The position numbers were made by a program, and so were the translations under genes. Under the pieces are notes generated by a model. The model ran no database searches and was not told where the DNA came from. It worked only from the letters and a program-made list of their open reading frames with translations. DNA of 64,000 nucleotides from Ligilactobacillus pabuli (lineage in GTDB: Bacteria; Bacillota; Bacilli; Lactobacillales; Lactobacillaceae): positions 110,451 through 174,450 of the forward strand of contig NZ_BQXH01000002.1 in the NCBI RefSeq assembly GCF_022836475.1. The letters are read 5' to 3'. This document shows positions 11,108 to 18,828 of this stretch, piece by piece. Position 1 is the first letter of the stretch. Each line of letters opens with the position of its first letter.

Positions 11108-13345
11108 CTAACGCTTTGTAATTGGTGCAAAGGACGCCAACAGACGCTTGATACCTTGTGAATCAAAGGCGATATCCAGCTCGGTATCCTCACCGCTACC
11201 GGTCACTTTGACCACAGTTCCTTCACCCCAAGCTTTATGGAAGGCCTTATCGCCCACCTGCCAGCTCTTCTTTTCGGCTCCCGTTGTCGCTTGTTTCGTG
11301 ACTGTTCCTGGAGCACTGACCGCCGCTTTTTTGTATGGATTTATCTGTCTAGCGGTTTGACGGTTGCCGAAGACTGAAGAAGCGCGCTGCTCATTGTCTG
11401 TTTCCAATAAGTCATCCGTAATTTCACCGATAAAGCGTGAAGCTGCGTTCGTTTGCTTCCGGCCGTACAACATCCGGGAAAAAGCGTTCGTCAAATACAG
11501 TTCTTGTTGTGCCCGCGTAATACCGACGTAGGCCAGGCGACGCTCTTCTTCCAGTTCATCATCGTCTGTCATTGACCGTGACAACGGGAAGATACCCTCT
11601 TCCATCCCAATCAAAAAGACAACTGGAAATTCAAGTCCCTTAGCGGCATGCAAGGTCATCATGGTGACTTCATTTTGTTCCTCATCCACGCTGTCTTGGT
11701 CTGAGACCAGTGACAATTCCGCCAAGAAATCAACGAATGGATCTTGGTGCTCCTCGTCTTCTTCCCAGGAAGAATCGTACTGCTGCGTCACAGTCAGAAA
11801 CTCATCCAAGTTTTCCAAACGGCTCTCGTTTTCGAGCGAGTTCGTCTTCTTTAAAGCTTGGCGGTAACCAGAACGGTCCAAGAGCGTTTCCGCTAATTCA
11901 GTCACGGTCGCAGTCTGTTCCATCTCATGCATCTCACGCATCATGTGGCCAAATTGTTCCAACTGCTTGGCAGCTTTTCCCGTAATGTTAGTCATCACAA
12001 CATTTTCGGCAGCTTCTAACAAACTCAAGCCATTCATCGCCGCAAAATTATTCAACTTATCTAAGCTGGCTTGACCGATCCCCCGTTTAGGTTCGTTCAC
12101 GATCCGCGTAAAGCTCATGGAATCTTGCGGGTTAGTTGCCAAACGCAAGTAAGCCAAGATATCCAAAATTTCTTTACGGTCGTAGAAACGGTGCGCCCCG
12201 ACGATTTTATACGGAATGTTAGTCTTCACAAATGTTTCTTCCATCACACGTGACTGGGCATTGGTCCGGTACAAAACGGCAAAATCATTATAGCTTTTAC
12301 CCTGTTCGCGAATCGCCTGCTGGATATTTTTGACAACATAGTAAGCTTCATCATTGGCGTTCATGCCCCGGTAATAATGGATCTTATCGCCGGTCTGATT
12401 TTCCGTCCACAAAGTTTTAACTTTCCGGTTCGAGTTATTTGCGATCACCGCATTGGCTGCGTCCAAGATCGTCTTAGTTGAGCGGTAGTTTTGTTCCAAT
12501 TTCACGACTTTGGCGTCTGGATAATCTTTTTCAAAGTTCATGATATTTTCCATGTTCGCGCCACGCCAGCCGTAAATACTCTGGTCGGCATCCCCGACAA
12601 CACAGAGGTTCCGGTAACCTGCCGCGAGCATCCCGACCAAGCGGTACTGTGCTTCGTTGGTATCCTGGTATTCATCGACGTGAATATATTGGAACTTCCG
12701 TTGGTAATATTCCAGAGTCTCTTTGTCCTCAGTAAACAAGACGATCGTTTGCATGATCAAGTCATCAAAGTCCATCGCCGAGTCTTTGCGCAGTTCTGCC
12801 TGGTACATTTCATAAGCCTGAGCCGTGATCTGTTCAACTGGTCCTTCGGCATTTTTCTTGTAGTCATCAACTGTCAACAAGTCGTTTTTTGCATTAGAAA
12901 TATTGCTTAAAATCATCCGTGGATCGTAACGTTTGGTATCAACATTCAAATCCGCCAAGATGTGCTTCATCAACGTGCGTTGTTCGCTCGGGCTAGCGAT
13001 CGTAAAGGACCGGCTAAAGCCAATCTTTTCAGCCTCACGCCGTAAGATCCGCACACACAGGGCATGGAAAGTTGACACCCAAATAGCGGACGCATCTTCG
13101 CCTAACAACTGGTCGACCCGTTCGCGCATTTCGCGGGCAGCCTTATTGGTAAAGGTAATTGCCAAAACGTGCCACGGTAAAATACCTTTTTCTTGAATCA
13201 AGTAGGCGACCCGGTGTGTCAGAACACGGGTCTTACCACTGCCTGCACCTGCCATGATCAAGAGCGGTCCTTCGGTGGCTTGAACTGCTTCAGCTTGTTT
13301 ATCGTTCATCTTGTCTAGTAGGTTTTTTTGAACCAAATTATTCAA
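11108..13345 (-). CDS. pcrA: UvrD/PcrA superfamily 1A DNA helicase
   Basis: A 745-residue 3'-5' helicase for repair and for removing proteins from DNA. Motif I GAGSGKT (about residues 33-39), Ia AITFTNKAAREM, II DEYQDTN, III VGDADQSIYGWRGA, IV NYRSTKTI, V TMHAAKGLEFPVVF and VI YVGITRA are all intact. The C-terminal tail (about 680-745) contains the Tudor-like RNA polymerase interaction domain (WQVGDKAFH...). It heads pcrA-ligA-camS. AGAGAGGATTG precedes the ATG. Confidence 0.97.
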   Translation of the reverse strand: MNNLVQKNLLDKMNDKQAEAVQATEGPLLIMAGAGSGKTRVLTHRVAYLIQEKGILPWHVLAITFTNKAAREMRERVDQLLGEDASAIWVSTFHALCVRILRREAEKIGFSRSFTIASPSEQRTLMKHILADLNVDTKRYDPRMILSNISNAKNDLLTVDDYKKNAEGPVEQITAQAYEMYQAELRKDSAMDFDDLIMQTIVLFTEDKETLEYYQRKFQYIHVDEYQDTNEAQYRLVGMLAAGYRNLCVVGDADQSIYGWRGANMENIMNFEKDYPDAKVVKLEQNYRSTKTILDAANAVIANNSNRKVKTLWTENQTGDKIHYYRGMNANDEAYYVVKNIQQAIREQGKSYNDFAVLYRTNAQSRVMEETFVKTNIPYKIVGAHRFYDRKEILDILAYLRLATNPQDSMSFTRIVNEPKRGIGQASLDKLNNFAAMNGLSLLEAAENVVMTNITGKAAKQLEQFGHMMREMHEMEQTATVTELAETLLDRSGYRQALKKTNSLENESRLENLDEFLTVTQQYDSSWEEDEEHQDPFVDFLAELSLVSDQDSVDEEQNEVTMMTLHAAKGLEFPVVFLIGMEEGIFPLSRSMTDDDELEEERRLAYVGITRAQQELYLTNAFSRMLYGRKQTNAASRFIGEITDDLLETDNEQRASSVFGNRQTARQINPYKKAAVSAPGTVTKQATTGAEKKSWQVGDKAFHKAWGEGTVVKVTGSGEDTELDIAFDSQGIKRLLASFAPITKR

Positions 13346-13504
13346 TCCTCTCTAAATCTTCAATCTGTTTTATTATATCACAGCCACCCCCACGGGTCAG
13401 TGACTGGGCCCCGCTTTTTACCGAAAATCCTGCGAGTTGGTCAGGGTGATTTACGGAATGATGCTACTGGCTGACCTTGTTTGAGCGGAAAGCAGTGGCG
13501 CTCT

Positions 13505-13548
13505 TAAGATTGCCGGCACTACTTTTTCAAACTTAGGGCAGCTAGCGC
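13505..13548. repeat. Single diverged 41-bp unit, family C/B intermediate
   Basis: ATTGCCGGCACTACTTTTTC then AAACTTAGGGCAGCTAGCGCG. The first half matches family C (36258) and the second half family B (545). It lies just past the terminator of the PurK-like gene. The rest of 13346-13550 shows no gene. Confidence 0.6.
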
Positions 13549-13550
13549 GT

Positions 13551-13589
13551 AAAAAAACTGTCGCTCCCCAATGATAGAAAACGACAGTT
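13551..13589 (-). terminator. Terminator of the PurK-like gene
   Basis: AACTGTCG/CGACAGTT stem followed on the minus strand by seven T, 35 bases after the stop codon. Confidence 0.8.
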
Positions 13590-13623
13590 CCTAGTTTTAA
13601 TTTTAGTCAGGACTTCACTGCAG

Positions 13624-14787
13624 CTAATCTTTGGGCAGCTCTTCTGCCGGTTTCTTAGCTTCTTGGTCCCAAATCCCCGTAGCATCCAGTTGTTCCTTAG
13701 CTGCATAGCCATCGTCGGCCGGCACGATCACGTAACCAACTTTCGACTGCGGCTGCATTGAGGCCGGATAACGGAAGAAGTGGTAAAACCAGTTATCCTT
13801 CAAGACCCACTGCGTTTTAATGGCGGGATAGTCTTCTGGCGTCACCATGCCAAGGGCCGCCTTTTGAATCACTTGCGGAGTGACTAACGGCATGCCAACT
13901 GCAACTCTAATCTGTTGTTCTTCCAAGGAAACATTGCTGATCTTCTGGTAAAGGTAGCCGGATTCATGCATGGCTGGCACGACCCGTTTGACATAAATCG
14001 CTTGGGCTGGTGTGACGAAAAAGGCAATTTCCAAGACACCGACATAGTTCAAGTTATCCCCGATCTGTGCCGCAATTTTTTTAATTTCTTGCCAAATGGG
14101 TGCAGGTACGTCGGCTGGCCCCACCACCTGTGCTAAGCGATGTTCCTGGTAGTAGGTCTCTAGTGGTGCCATAAAAGTCAAGGTCCCATCTTGTTGCCGG
14201 AAGAGGAACACCGAAACTTCTCGTTCATACGGGATCCATGATTCCAAAATGAAAGTTCCCTGCTCGACCAATTCCCCACATTTGGCAATATCAGATTGTT
14301 TGCGTAAGACCAATTGCCGGTGCATAAAGCCCTTTTGAATCGGCTTTAACACACAAGGAAAACCAATTGATGAAATCGACTGATAAATGTCATCCAAGCT
14401 AACAACTGTGGCGTAGGGTGCAATATTCACATTCATTTGTTCAAAGAAGACACGCTCTAACAAACGGTCCTGCATTAACTCAAGCGCCTCGCTGCCCTGG
14501 GGCACACTGGTAAAACGCTCAATAAATTTCACAGCTTCAGAACTGACCTGTTCAGACTCATAAATTACCAAATCACATCTTTCAGCAAATTCCTGCAGCT
14601 GGACTTGGTCGTTGCCGCGACCGACAATGCCTAGGTCAGCCGCCTGGAGCGTTGGACTTTCAGCATTTGAACCGTACGCTACTGTTTTGAAACCCATTTG
14701 TTTGGCTTGGTGCAATAATTCGATACCATTTGGACTATTACCGATCACACCGAGGGTACTTTCTGGAAATATGACTTTCTCTGCCAC
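13624..14787 (-). CDS. PurK-like ATP-grasp protein
   Basis: A 387-residue ATP-grasp protein resembling N5-carboxyaminoimidazole ribonucleotide synthase (PurK): an N-terminal Rossmann-like domain (GVIGNSPNGIELLHQAKQMG), a central ATP-grasp fold (FPCVLKPIQKGFMHRQLVLR, FILESWIPYEREVSV), and a C-terminal domain. It is not with purE or other purine genes. The C-terminal PurK signature, normally RNAPRPHNSGH, here reads KRVVPAMHESGY, and the metal-site EI-FF strand reads EIAFFVT. It is therefore a diverged paralogue, known in several lactobacilli next to pcrA. Its substrate is uncertain; purine synthesis is possible but not assured. Confidence 0.75.
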   Translation of the reverse strand: MAEKVIFPESTLGVIGNSPNGIELLHQAKQMGFKTVAYGSNAESPTLQAADLGIVGRGNDQVQLQEFAERCDLVIYESEQVSSEAVKFIERFTSVPQGSEALELMQDRLLERVFFEQMNVNIAPYATVVSLDDIYQSISSIGFPCVLKPIQKGFMHRQLVLRKQSDIAKCGELVEQGTFILESWIPYEREVSVFLFRQQDGTLTFMAPLETYYQEHRLAQVVGPADVPAPIWQEIKKIAAQIGDNLNYVGVLEIAFFVTPAQAIYVKRVVPAMHESGYLYQKISNVSLEEQQIRVAVGMPLVTPQVIQKAALGMVTPEDYPAIKTQWVLKDNWFYHFFRYPASMQPQSKVGYVIVPADDGYAAKEQLDATGIWDQEAKKPAEELPKD

Positions 14788-14921
14788 TCTAATTCACTAC
14801 TTTCCGTTTCTCAATATTACATCTTAATTAACAGGATACCATACTTAACGAGTTCTAGTCTGAGTTTCCGCTGATTCTTTACCGAAAATCAGGAAATTTT
14901 TTAGTTAATTTTAATTACACA

Positions 14922-14953
14922 GAAAAAGCCACCCTTCTAACTGAAAGATGGCT
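14922..14953 (-). terminator. Terminator of the xpt transcript
   Basis: GCCATCTTTC pairs with GAAGGGTGGC (minus strand), followed by TTTTTC. It lies about 280 bases beyond the xpt stop, so the xpt 3' UTR contains both RNA repeat copies and a deleted third. Confidence 0.8.
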
Positions 14954-14988
14954 GCTTGAAACAGATAACGAGTTGATCCGCCCTGTTA
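14954..14988 (-). ncRNA. Internally deleted structured RNA repeat
   Basis: Only the two outer ends remain: CTGCTTGAAACAGA joined directly to TAACGAGTTGATCCGCCCTG. P3, P4 and P5 are missing. The left half matches the copy 6 type (GAAAC) and the right half the copy 5 type (GAGTT), as expected from recombination between tandem copies. Confidence 0.6.
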
Positions 14989-14990
14989 TT

Positions 14991-15110
14991 TAGTCGAACT
15001 CCTAAACTCAGAAGATTCCGTCTAATCAGAAAGGACCTTCAATGCCCAAAACGCATTAAAGATCCTTTCCCATTAGTACTCATCTTCTAAGCGAGTTGAT
15101 CCGCTCTGTT
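14991..15110 (-). ncRNA. Candidate structured RNA repeat, copy 5 (xpt 3' UTR)
   Basis: P2 AACTC/GAGTT, P3 AGAAGA/TCTTCT, P4 CTAAT/ATTAG, P5 AAAGGACCTTCAATGC with GCATTAAAGATCCTTT. P1 is GAAC/GCTC: a mismatch on the plus strand, but GAGC with GUUC (one G-U) on the minus strand. This copy therefore helps to assign the sense. Confidence 0.8.
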
Positions 15111-15113
15111 ATT

Positions 15114-15232
15114 TAGTCGAGCTGCTTGAAACAGAAAGTTCCGCCTATCCAAACCTGGGGTCAATGCCTAAATCGCATTAACTCCCAGGTCCCGATAGTG
15201 CTCGCTTTCTAACCGTTTCACTCCGCTCTGTT
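15114..15232 (-). ncRNA. Candidate structured RNA repeat, copy 6 (xpt 3' UTR)
   Basis: Reference copy. P1 15119-15122 with 15225-15228 (GAGC/GCTC); P2 15128-15132 with 15215-15219 (GAAAC/GTTTC); P3 15133-15138 with 15205-15210 (AGAAAG/CTTTCT); P4 15145-15149 with 15194-15198 (CTATC/GATAG); P5 15153-15167 with 15175-15190. The asymmetric loop between P3 and P4 is conserved (TTCCGC and TGCTC on the plus strand). The element begins 1-3 bases after the xpt stop. Confidence 0.85.
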
Positions 15233-15233
15233 A

Positions 15234-15809
15234 TTATTCTTTAACAAAATGAACTGTGTCATCTTCAAAAGAAGCGATCCGCGCTAATGATTCGACCCGG
15301 ACACCCTGTTCACGCAACATTGCGCCCCCAGTTTGGAAGGCCTTTTCAATCACGATCCCTGCTCCTTCAACGTGTGCTTGAGCTTGACGACAAATTTCTA
15401 ACAAACCAGAAACTGCCTGACCATTTGCCAAAAAATCATCAATGATCAAAACGTTATCTGTCGGTAATAAAAACTTTTGGTCTACGGAAATTTTGTTAGT
15501 TACTTTTTTAGTATATGAATAAACATCTGCCGTATACAATGAATTGTTCATGGTTGAACTCTTTGTTTTACGCGCGAACAATACTGGCACATGCAAAGCC
15601 AAGCCAGTCATGATTGCTGGTGCGATCCCTGATGATTCGACCGTCAAGATCCGAGTAATATTGTTATCCCGGAATAAGTGGGCGAATTCTTGGCCAACTG
15701 TATTCATTAATTCAGGATCGATCTGATGGTTTAAAAAAGAATTAACCTTCAATACGTTACCTGGCAACACCAATCCATCTTCTTTGATCCGTTCTTCTAA
15801 TAGTTTCAC
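15234..15809 (-). CDS. xpt: Xanthine phosphoribosyltransferase
   Basis: A 191-residue type I phosphoribosyltransferase that makes XMP from xanthine and PRPP (purine salvage). The PRPP-binding motif [12 protein letters not shown] is at about 121-132, and the N-terminal [22 protein letters not shown] is typical of Xpt. The start is GTG at 15809, 9 bases after GAGGAGG. No purine riboswitch is visible upstream, unlike Bacillus xpt. A TTGACTA...TAGTCAA inverted repeat lies at about 15847-15871. No pbuX permease follows. The 3' UTR carries RNA repeats 6 and 5. Confidence 0.95.
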   Translation of the reverse strand: MKLLEERIKEDGLVLPGNVLKVNSFLNHQIDPELMNTVGQEFAHLFRDNNITRILTVESSGIAPAIMTGLALHVPVLFARKTKSSTMNNSLYTADVYSYTKKVTNKISVDQKFLLPTDNVLIIDDFLANGQAVSGLLEICRQAQAHVEGAGIVIEKAFQTGGAMLREQGVRVESLARIASFEDDTVHFVKE

Positions 15810-15939
15810 TACAAAAATTTCCTCCTCATATTTATTTCTTTATTTTTGACTAACTAACTAATATAGTCAAGAATAGCACATCCCTGACTAGACAACAACA
15901 TTCGGTTTTTACTGAAAAAGCCTGCCTCTTTCACCAAAA

Positions 15940-16620
15940 TCAGTCATACTGGTCCAAATGGTACTCTTGAATCAGGTCGATCAATTTTTGTGCATAGCCT
16001 GGATCAGTCGCATACCCTTTTGCTTGTAAAGCTTGGGCAGCTTGTTGATAGTTAGCCGCTGCAAGTACTGCCTGATAGTGGCTAGCGTCCCAACCAGTCC
16101 CATTAACGAACAATTGAGTATGCGCCGCAATTGATTCATCGTAACTGGCGTAAGAAGCAAAACGTGCCTTGACCGTGATCCACTGACCGTTAACATACTC
16201 TTTCGTCGTCAGCAGTGGACTATTTGGCTGGTCACTCTTAATTCCAAACAAGTTATGGTAACGCGCAGACAACTCACTTTGACCCCAGTTCGACTCTAAT
16301 GCCGCCTGTGCCAAAGTAATGCTGGCAAAGACATGGTATTGCCGCTGCTGCTTTTGTGCGCTGGGCACCAGCTGTTTGATAAAGTCAGTCTTAGTCTGTT
16401 GCGGCGACTCGCGTTCGATGCGCGCAGGTTCCTGTCGTTGGTCGATCCACTTGATCGTTTGGACTGAGATCAACGTTACCAACAAGACAATTAAAATCAA
16501 GTCTGGCAACTTGACGCCGCGTCGCTTGGACGTCCGTCGTTTCGCCGGTCTTTTTCTAGCTGTTGACTGCGTTTTTGTCGTAGATTTAGTTTTACGAGTA
16601 GTTTGCTTCTTTTGTGCCAA
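15940..16620 (-). CDS. Membrane-anchored N-acetylglucosaminidase (GH73 family)
   Basis: A 226-residue peptidoglycan hydrolase. A strongly basic Lys/Arg/Thr-rich cytoplasmic N-terminus (about 1-36) precedes one transmembrane segment (LPDLILIVLLVTLISVQTI), then an extracellular glucosaminidase domain (about 75-226). The motif ALESNWGQS contains the catalytic Glu, and YHNLFGIK is the second family signature. It has no LysM or other wall-binding repeats. It follows the ECF S-component gene by 5 bases and is probably cotranscribed with it. Confidence 0.85.
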   Translation of the reverse strand: MAQKKQTTRKTKSTTKTQSTARKRPAKRRTSKRRGVKLPDLILIVLLVTLISVQTIKWIDQRQEPARIERESPQQTKTDFIKQLVPSAQKQQRQYHVFASITLAQAALESNWGQSELSARYHNLFGIKSDQPNSPLLTTKEYVNGQWITVKARFASYASYDESIAAHTQLFVNGTGWDASHYQAVLAAANYQQAAQALQAKGYATDPGYAQKLIDLIQEYHLDQYD

Positions 16621-16625
16621 TCAGA

Positions 16626-17216
16626 TCATCTCTTCTTCCCCCGGCTCAATAATGGTTTGGCGATCAAAGGTGAAACTAACGCGCCAATTATTGCTTCGGG
16701 AATGCCATTAGTAGCCACGACCCCTAACAGGTATGGGAATAATGCTTCCAGGTCGATTTGATAAAGTATTTGTGACTGTCCGCGATAAAACAAGTAAATT
16801 TGTCCCAAAACTAACAGAGTATTGGTCAACGATCCCAACAACCCCGCTATGCTTAAAGCCCAGTATTGTGACGAACCTTTGTGTGCCAACCAGCGAAAAG
16901 TATAGCCCGCCACAACGCCAATCAAGATCCGCGGTAAAACTGAAACAAGCGGATTAATAAACACAATTGTCGCTAACGGACTAGTCGGCCAGACAAATGC
17001 CCGGACAAAGGTAATTAGTCCCCAAATACCGCCGACGATCCCGCCACCGCCTGGTCCTAAAACCAAGGCAGCAACGATAACTGTGACGTGAATAATTGTT
17101 AAATTAAGCGGCCCAATTGGGATATAGCCCAATAAGGGAATAAAATTTTGCAGAATGATGATTGCAGTAAACAGTGCGTACAACACCCACCGATAGGTCT
17201 GGTTATGTTTAGTCAC
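16626..17216 (-). CDS. ECF transporter S-component (vitamin uptake)
   Basis: A 196-residue membrane protein with about six hydrophobic segments, typical of the substrate-binding (S) subunit of group II energy-coupling factor transporters, which share the EcfAA'T module encoded at 51077-53554. Features such as LNLTIIHVTVIVAALVLGPGGGGIVGGIWG recall the pantothenate (PanT) type, but I cannot assign the vitamin with confidence. GTG start after GGAGG. A 16-bp palindrome lies near its predicted promoter (17274-17289). Confidence 0.8.
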   Translation of the reverse strand: MTKHNQTYRWVLYALFTAIIILQNFIPLLGYIPIGPLNLTIIHVTVIVAALVLGPGGGGIVGGIWGLITFVRAFVWPTSPLATIVFINPLVSVLPRILIGVVAGYTFRWLAHKGSSQYWALSIAGLLGSLTNTLLVLGQIYLFYRGQSQILYQIDLEALFPYLLGVVATNGIPEAIIGALVSPLIAKPLLSRGKKR

Positions 17217-17273
17217 TTGATTTACCTCCGTTTAAATACAGTAATTTTAAAGTCCACTGAAAATTGTTAATCG

Positions 17274-17289
17274 TTCAATAATCATTGAA
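17274..17289. promoter_or_regulatory. Palindrome TTCAAT-AATC-ATTGAA, candidate operator
   Basis: Perfect 6-4-6 inverted repeat about 10 bases downstream of the -10 element TATAAT (minus strand, about 17298-17303) of the S-component gene. This is the usual position for a repressor site. The MarR protein next door is a candidate regulator, by inference only. Confidence 0.45.
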
Positions 17290-17440
17290 TTTAATTATAG
17301 CATATTCATTTCTGAGCGGAACGACTAATCTAAAAAATAGTGCAAAACAGTTCCTGAGCACTCTCCTAGTTTTTTGACGTTGAGAGCTGTTGCGAAGCTA
17401 AGCTGCAAGGCCGAGCAACTTCAAAAGCAGATTTTCTAAC

Positions 17441-17469
17441 AAAAAACGACCGCACTTTGGCAGTCGTTT
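17441..17469 (-). terminator. Terminator of the MarR gene
   Basis: AAACGAC/GTCGTTT stem with six T following on the minus strand. Confidence 0.75.
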
Positions 17470-17495
17470 GTAGTAACTTTGATTATTCTAAGTTG

Positions 17496-17921
17496 TTACA
17501 GGTCTTCGTGCACCAGTTCCACTGCTTGCCCCAAAACCCGCTTAAAAATCGCAAAATCACGCGGCTCGATCTCATCTTCTAAGCGTCGTTGCAAGTTTTC
17601 CCAGAACTCTTGGTTATTGTTGAGACTTGAAGTATATTTTTCAGTCGTTGCTAAATGAGTTACCCGGTGATCGGCAGGGTCGATTCGCTTATCGATCAAG
17701 CCCAAGTTGATCAGTTTCTTGATGTGGTAGTTAGTATTTGGCGTCGACTGCCCCAAGAGCCGGGAAATCTTACCAATTGTTGGCTGCCTTAACTGGTAAA
17801 TTGCTTCCAAATAGTAGACATCGATTGCACCCAGTTTGGCTGATTCAGACGAATTATATTGCTGGTTAGTTAATTGTAGGATCTGTGATAAATCTGTCAT
17901 TAATTTTTGTAAAGAACTCAT
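17496..17921 (-). CDS. MarR-family transcriptional regulator
   Basis: A 141-residue winged-helix protein with the MarR architecture: N-terminal dimerisation helices, a helix-turn-helix (about 47-75, IGKISRLLGQSTPNTNYHIKKLINLGLI), the wing DPADHRVTHLATTEK, and C-terminal dimerisation helices. The wing Asp-Arg pair typical of the family is present. It is monocistronic with its own terminator. A perfect 16-bp palindrome (17953-17968) lies close to its promoter, which suggests autoregulation. The ligand and other targets are unknown. Confidence 0.85.
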   Translation of the reverse strand: MSSLQKLMTDLSQILQLTNQQYNSSESAKLGAIDVYYLEAIYQLRQPTIGKISRLLGQSTPNTNYHIKKLINLGLIDKRIDPADHRVTHLATTEKYTSSLNNNQEFWENLQRRLEDEIEPRDFAIFKRVLGQAVELVHEDL

Positions 17922-17952
17922 TGTGAAACCCCCATTGTATAATTGATACCCC

Positions 17953-17968
17953 TAATCTGCGAAGATTA
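17953..17968. promoter_or_regulatory. Palindrome upstream of marR, candidate operator
   Basis: Perfect TAATCT-GCGA-AGATTA inverted repeat about 30 bases upstream of the marR start codon, next to the -10-like TATACAAT. The 16-bp two-fold symmetric length fits a MarR dimer footprint; autoregulation is inferred. Confidence 0.5.
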
Positions 17969-18372
17969 ATTGACTTCAAACTATATTATTTACATATTAC
18001 ATTGTACGACATTTAGCACAGAACGCAAGAAAATTAGCTTGATTTTTTCAAATTAAATTTTTAAGACAGAATGTGAAATTCCGTAAGTTTCCCCCTTTAA
18101 GCGACAACAATAATTTTAAACTAATCGTTACTAAAATCATAATCTTGCCAAATTGCCTAGTTTGAAAGCCTTTTCCCTGAAAAAATTATTTTTTACGATT
18201 TCCCTGATTTTTCTTGGCCTAACACCTTAATTTTTTTAACTAAGTTCGCGCCAAAATTGAAATTAGTTATACTTTATTGCAACATAACTTTAAACTAACT
18301 TCCACCAAAAATAATTTTAGTCGACTGATTTAGCCAAGCAAGCCTTAAACAATTCTTATCACCTTGACTATA

Positions 18373-18387
18373 TTCAAAACGCTTTCT
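18373..18387 (+). promoter_or_regulatory. cre-like site over the DUF454 promoter
   Basis: TTCAAAACGCTTTCT fits the CcpA operator consensus WTGNAANCGNWNNCW with one mismatch (G to C). It lies just upstream of the -10 TATAAT, where binding would repress. Confidence 0.3.
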
Positions 18388-18458
18388 TCGTGCTATAATC
18401 TTCTCAATCGCGTTTACTTTTAACGTGAATGAGTTTATTTTGCAGGAGGGATCAATGC

Positions 18459-18761
18459 ATGCGCAACATTACTAAAATACTCTGGGGATTGCTGACGGTG
18501 GTCGCATTTGTCTTAGGGATCATCGGACTAGCGTTACCAGTCATGCCACAACTACCATTTTTGATCACCGGGTTTTTCGGTTTATCGAAGGTCTCTCCCC
18601 GTTTCCACCAGTGGGTCACTAACACTAAAATTTACCGAAAACTATTTGGCCATCTAACGAAATATTGTCAGGATAAAAAACAAGAATTCGAACAGCGTGG
18701 AGCAACTTGGTACCAAAACCTCTACCTGAAAATGATGATGGTCCTGATGATCAAAGATTAA
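18459..18761 (+). CDS. DUF454 (YbaN-like) inner membrane protein
   Basis: A 100-residue protein of the DUF454 family. Two hydrophobic segments (LWGLLTVVAFVLGIIGLALP and LPFLITGFFGLSKVS) with the family signature GLALPVMPQLPF, then a basic amphipathic tail (FHQWVTNTKIYRKLFGHLTKY). The ATG at 18459 follows AGGAGGG by 8 bases; ten upstream in-frame codons lack a site. Monocistronic on the plus strand, ending at the bidirectional terminator shared with topB. Function unknown. Confidence 0.8.
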   Translation: MRNITKILWGLLTVVAFVLGIIGLALPVMPQLPFLITGFFGLSKVSPRFHQWVTNTKIYRKLFGHLTKYCQDKKQEFEQRGATWYQNLYLKMMMVLMIKD

Positions 18762-18773
18762 AATCACACATAA

Positions 18774-18828
18774 AAACTGCGTCAGCCCCGACAAACTGTT
18801 GTCGTGAGCTGGCGCAGTTTATTTTTTT
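18774..18828. terminator. Bidirectional terminator between the DUF454 gene and topB
   Basis: AAACTGCGTCAGC pairs with GCTGGCGCAGTTT across a loop that contains a second small CGACA...TGTCG hairpin. T runs follow in both directions; the topB stop codon lies inside the plus-strand T run. Confidence 0.85.

Larger units (their letters stand above)
17922..18458. other. AT-rich divergent intergenic region
   Basis: Regulatory space between the MarR gene and the DUF454 gene. It holds the palindrome TAATCT-GCGA-AGATTA (17953-17968), a TATACAAT -10-like element for marR just downstream of it, and an extended TGC-TATAAT promoter for the plus-strand gene (about 18391-18398). Two loosely similar segments (TTTTAAACTAATCGTTAC near 18113 and CTTTAAACTAACTTCCACC near 18289) recur. 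I see no gene. Confidence 0.6.

Noticed and set aside
15810-15930. Purine riboswitch upstream of xpt
   Set aside because: The conserved loops and the P1 architecture of the guanine/xanthine classes are not present; only a short TTGACTA inverted repeat is seen.
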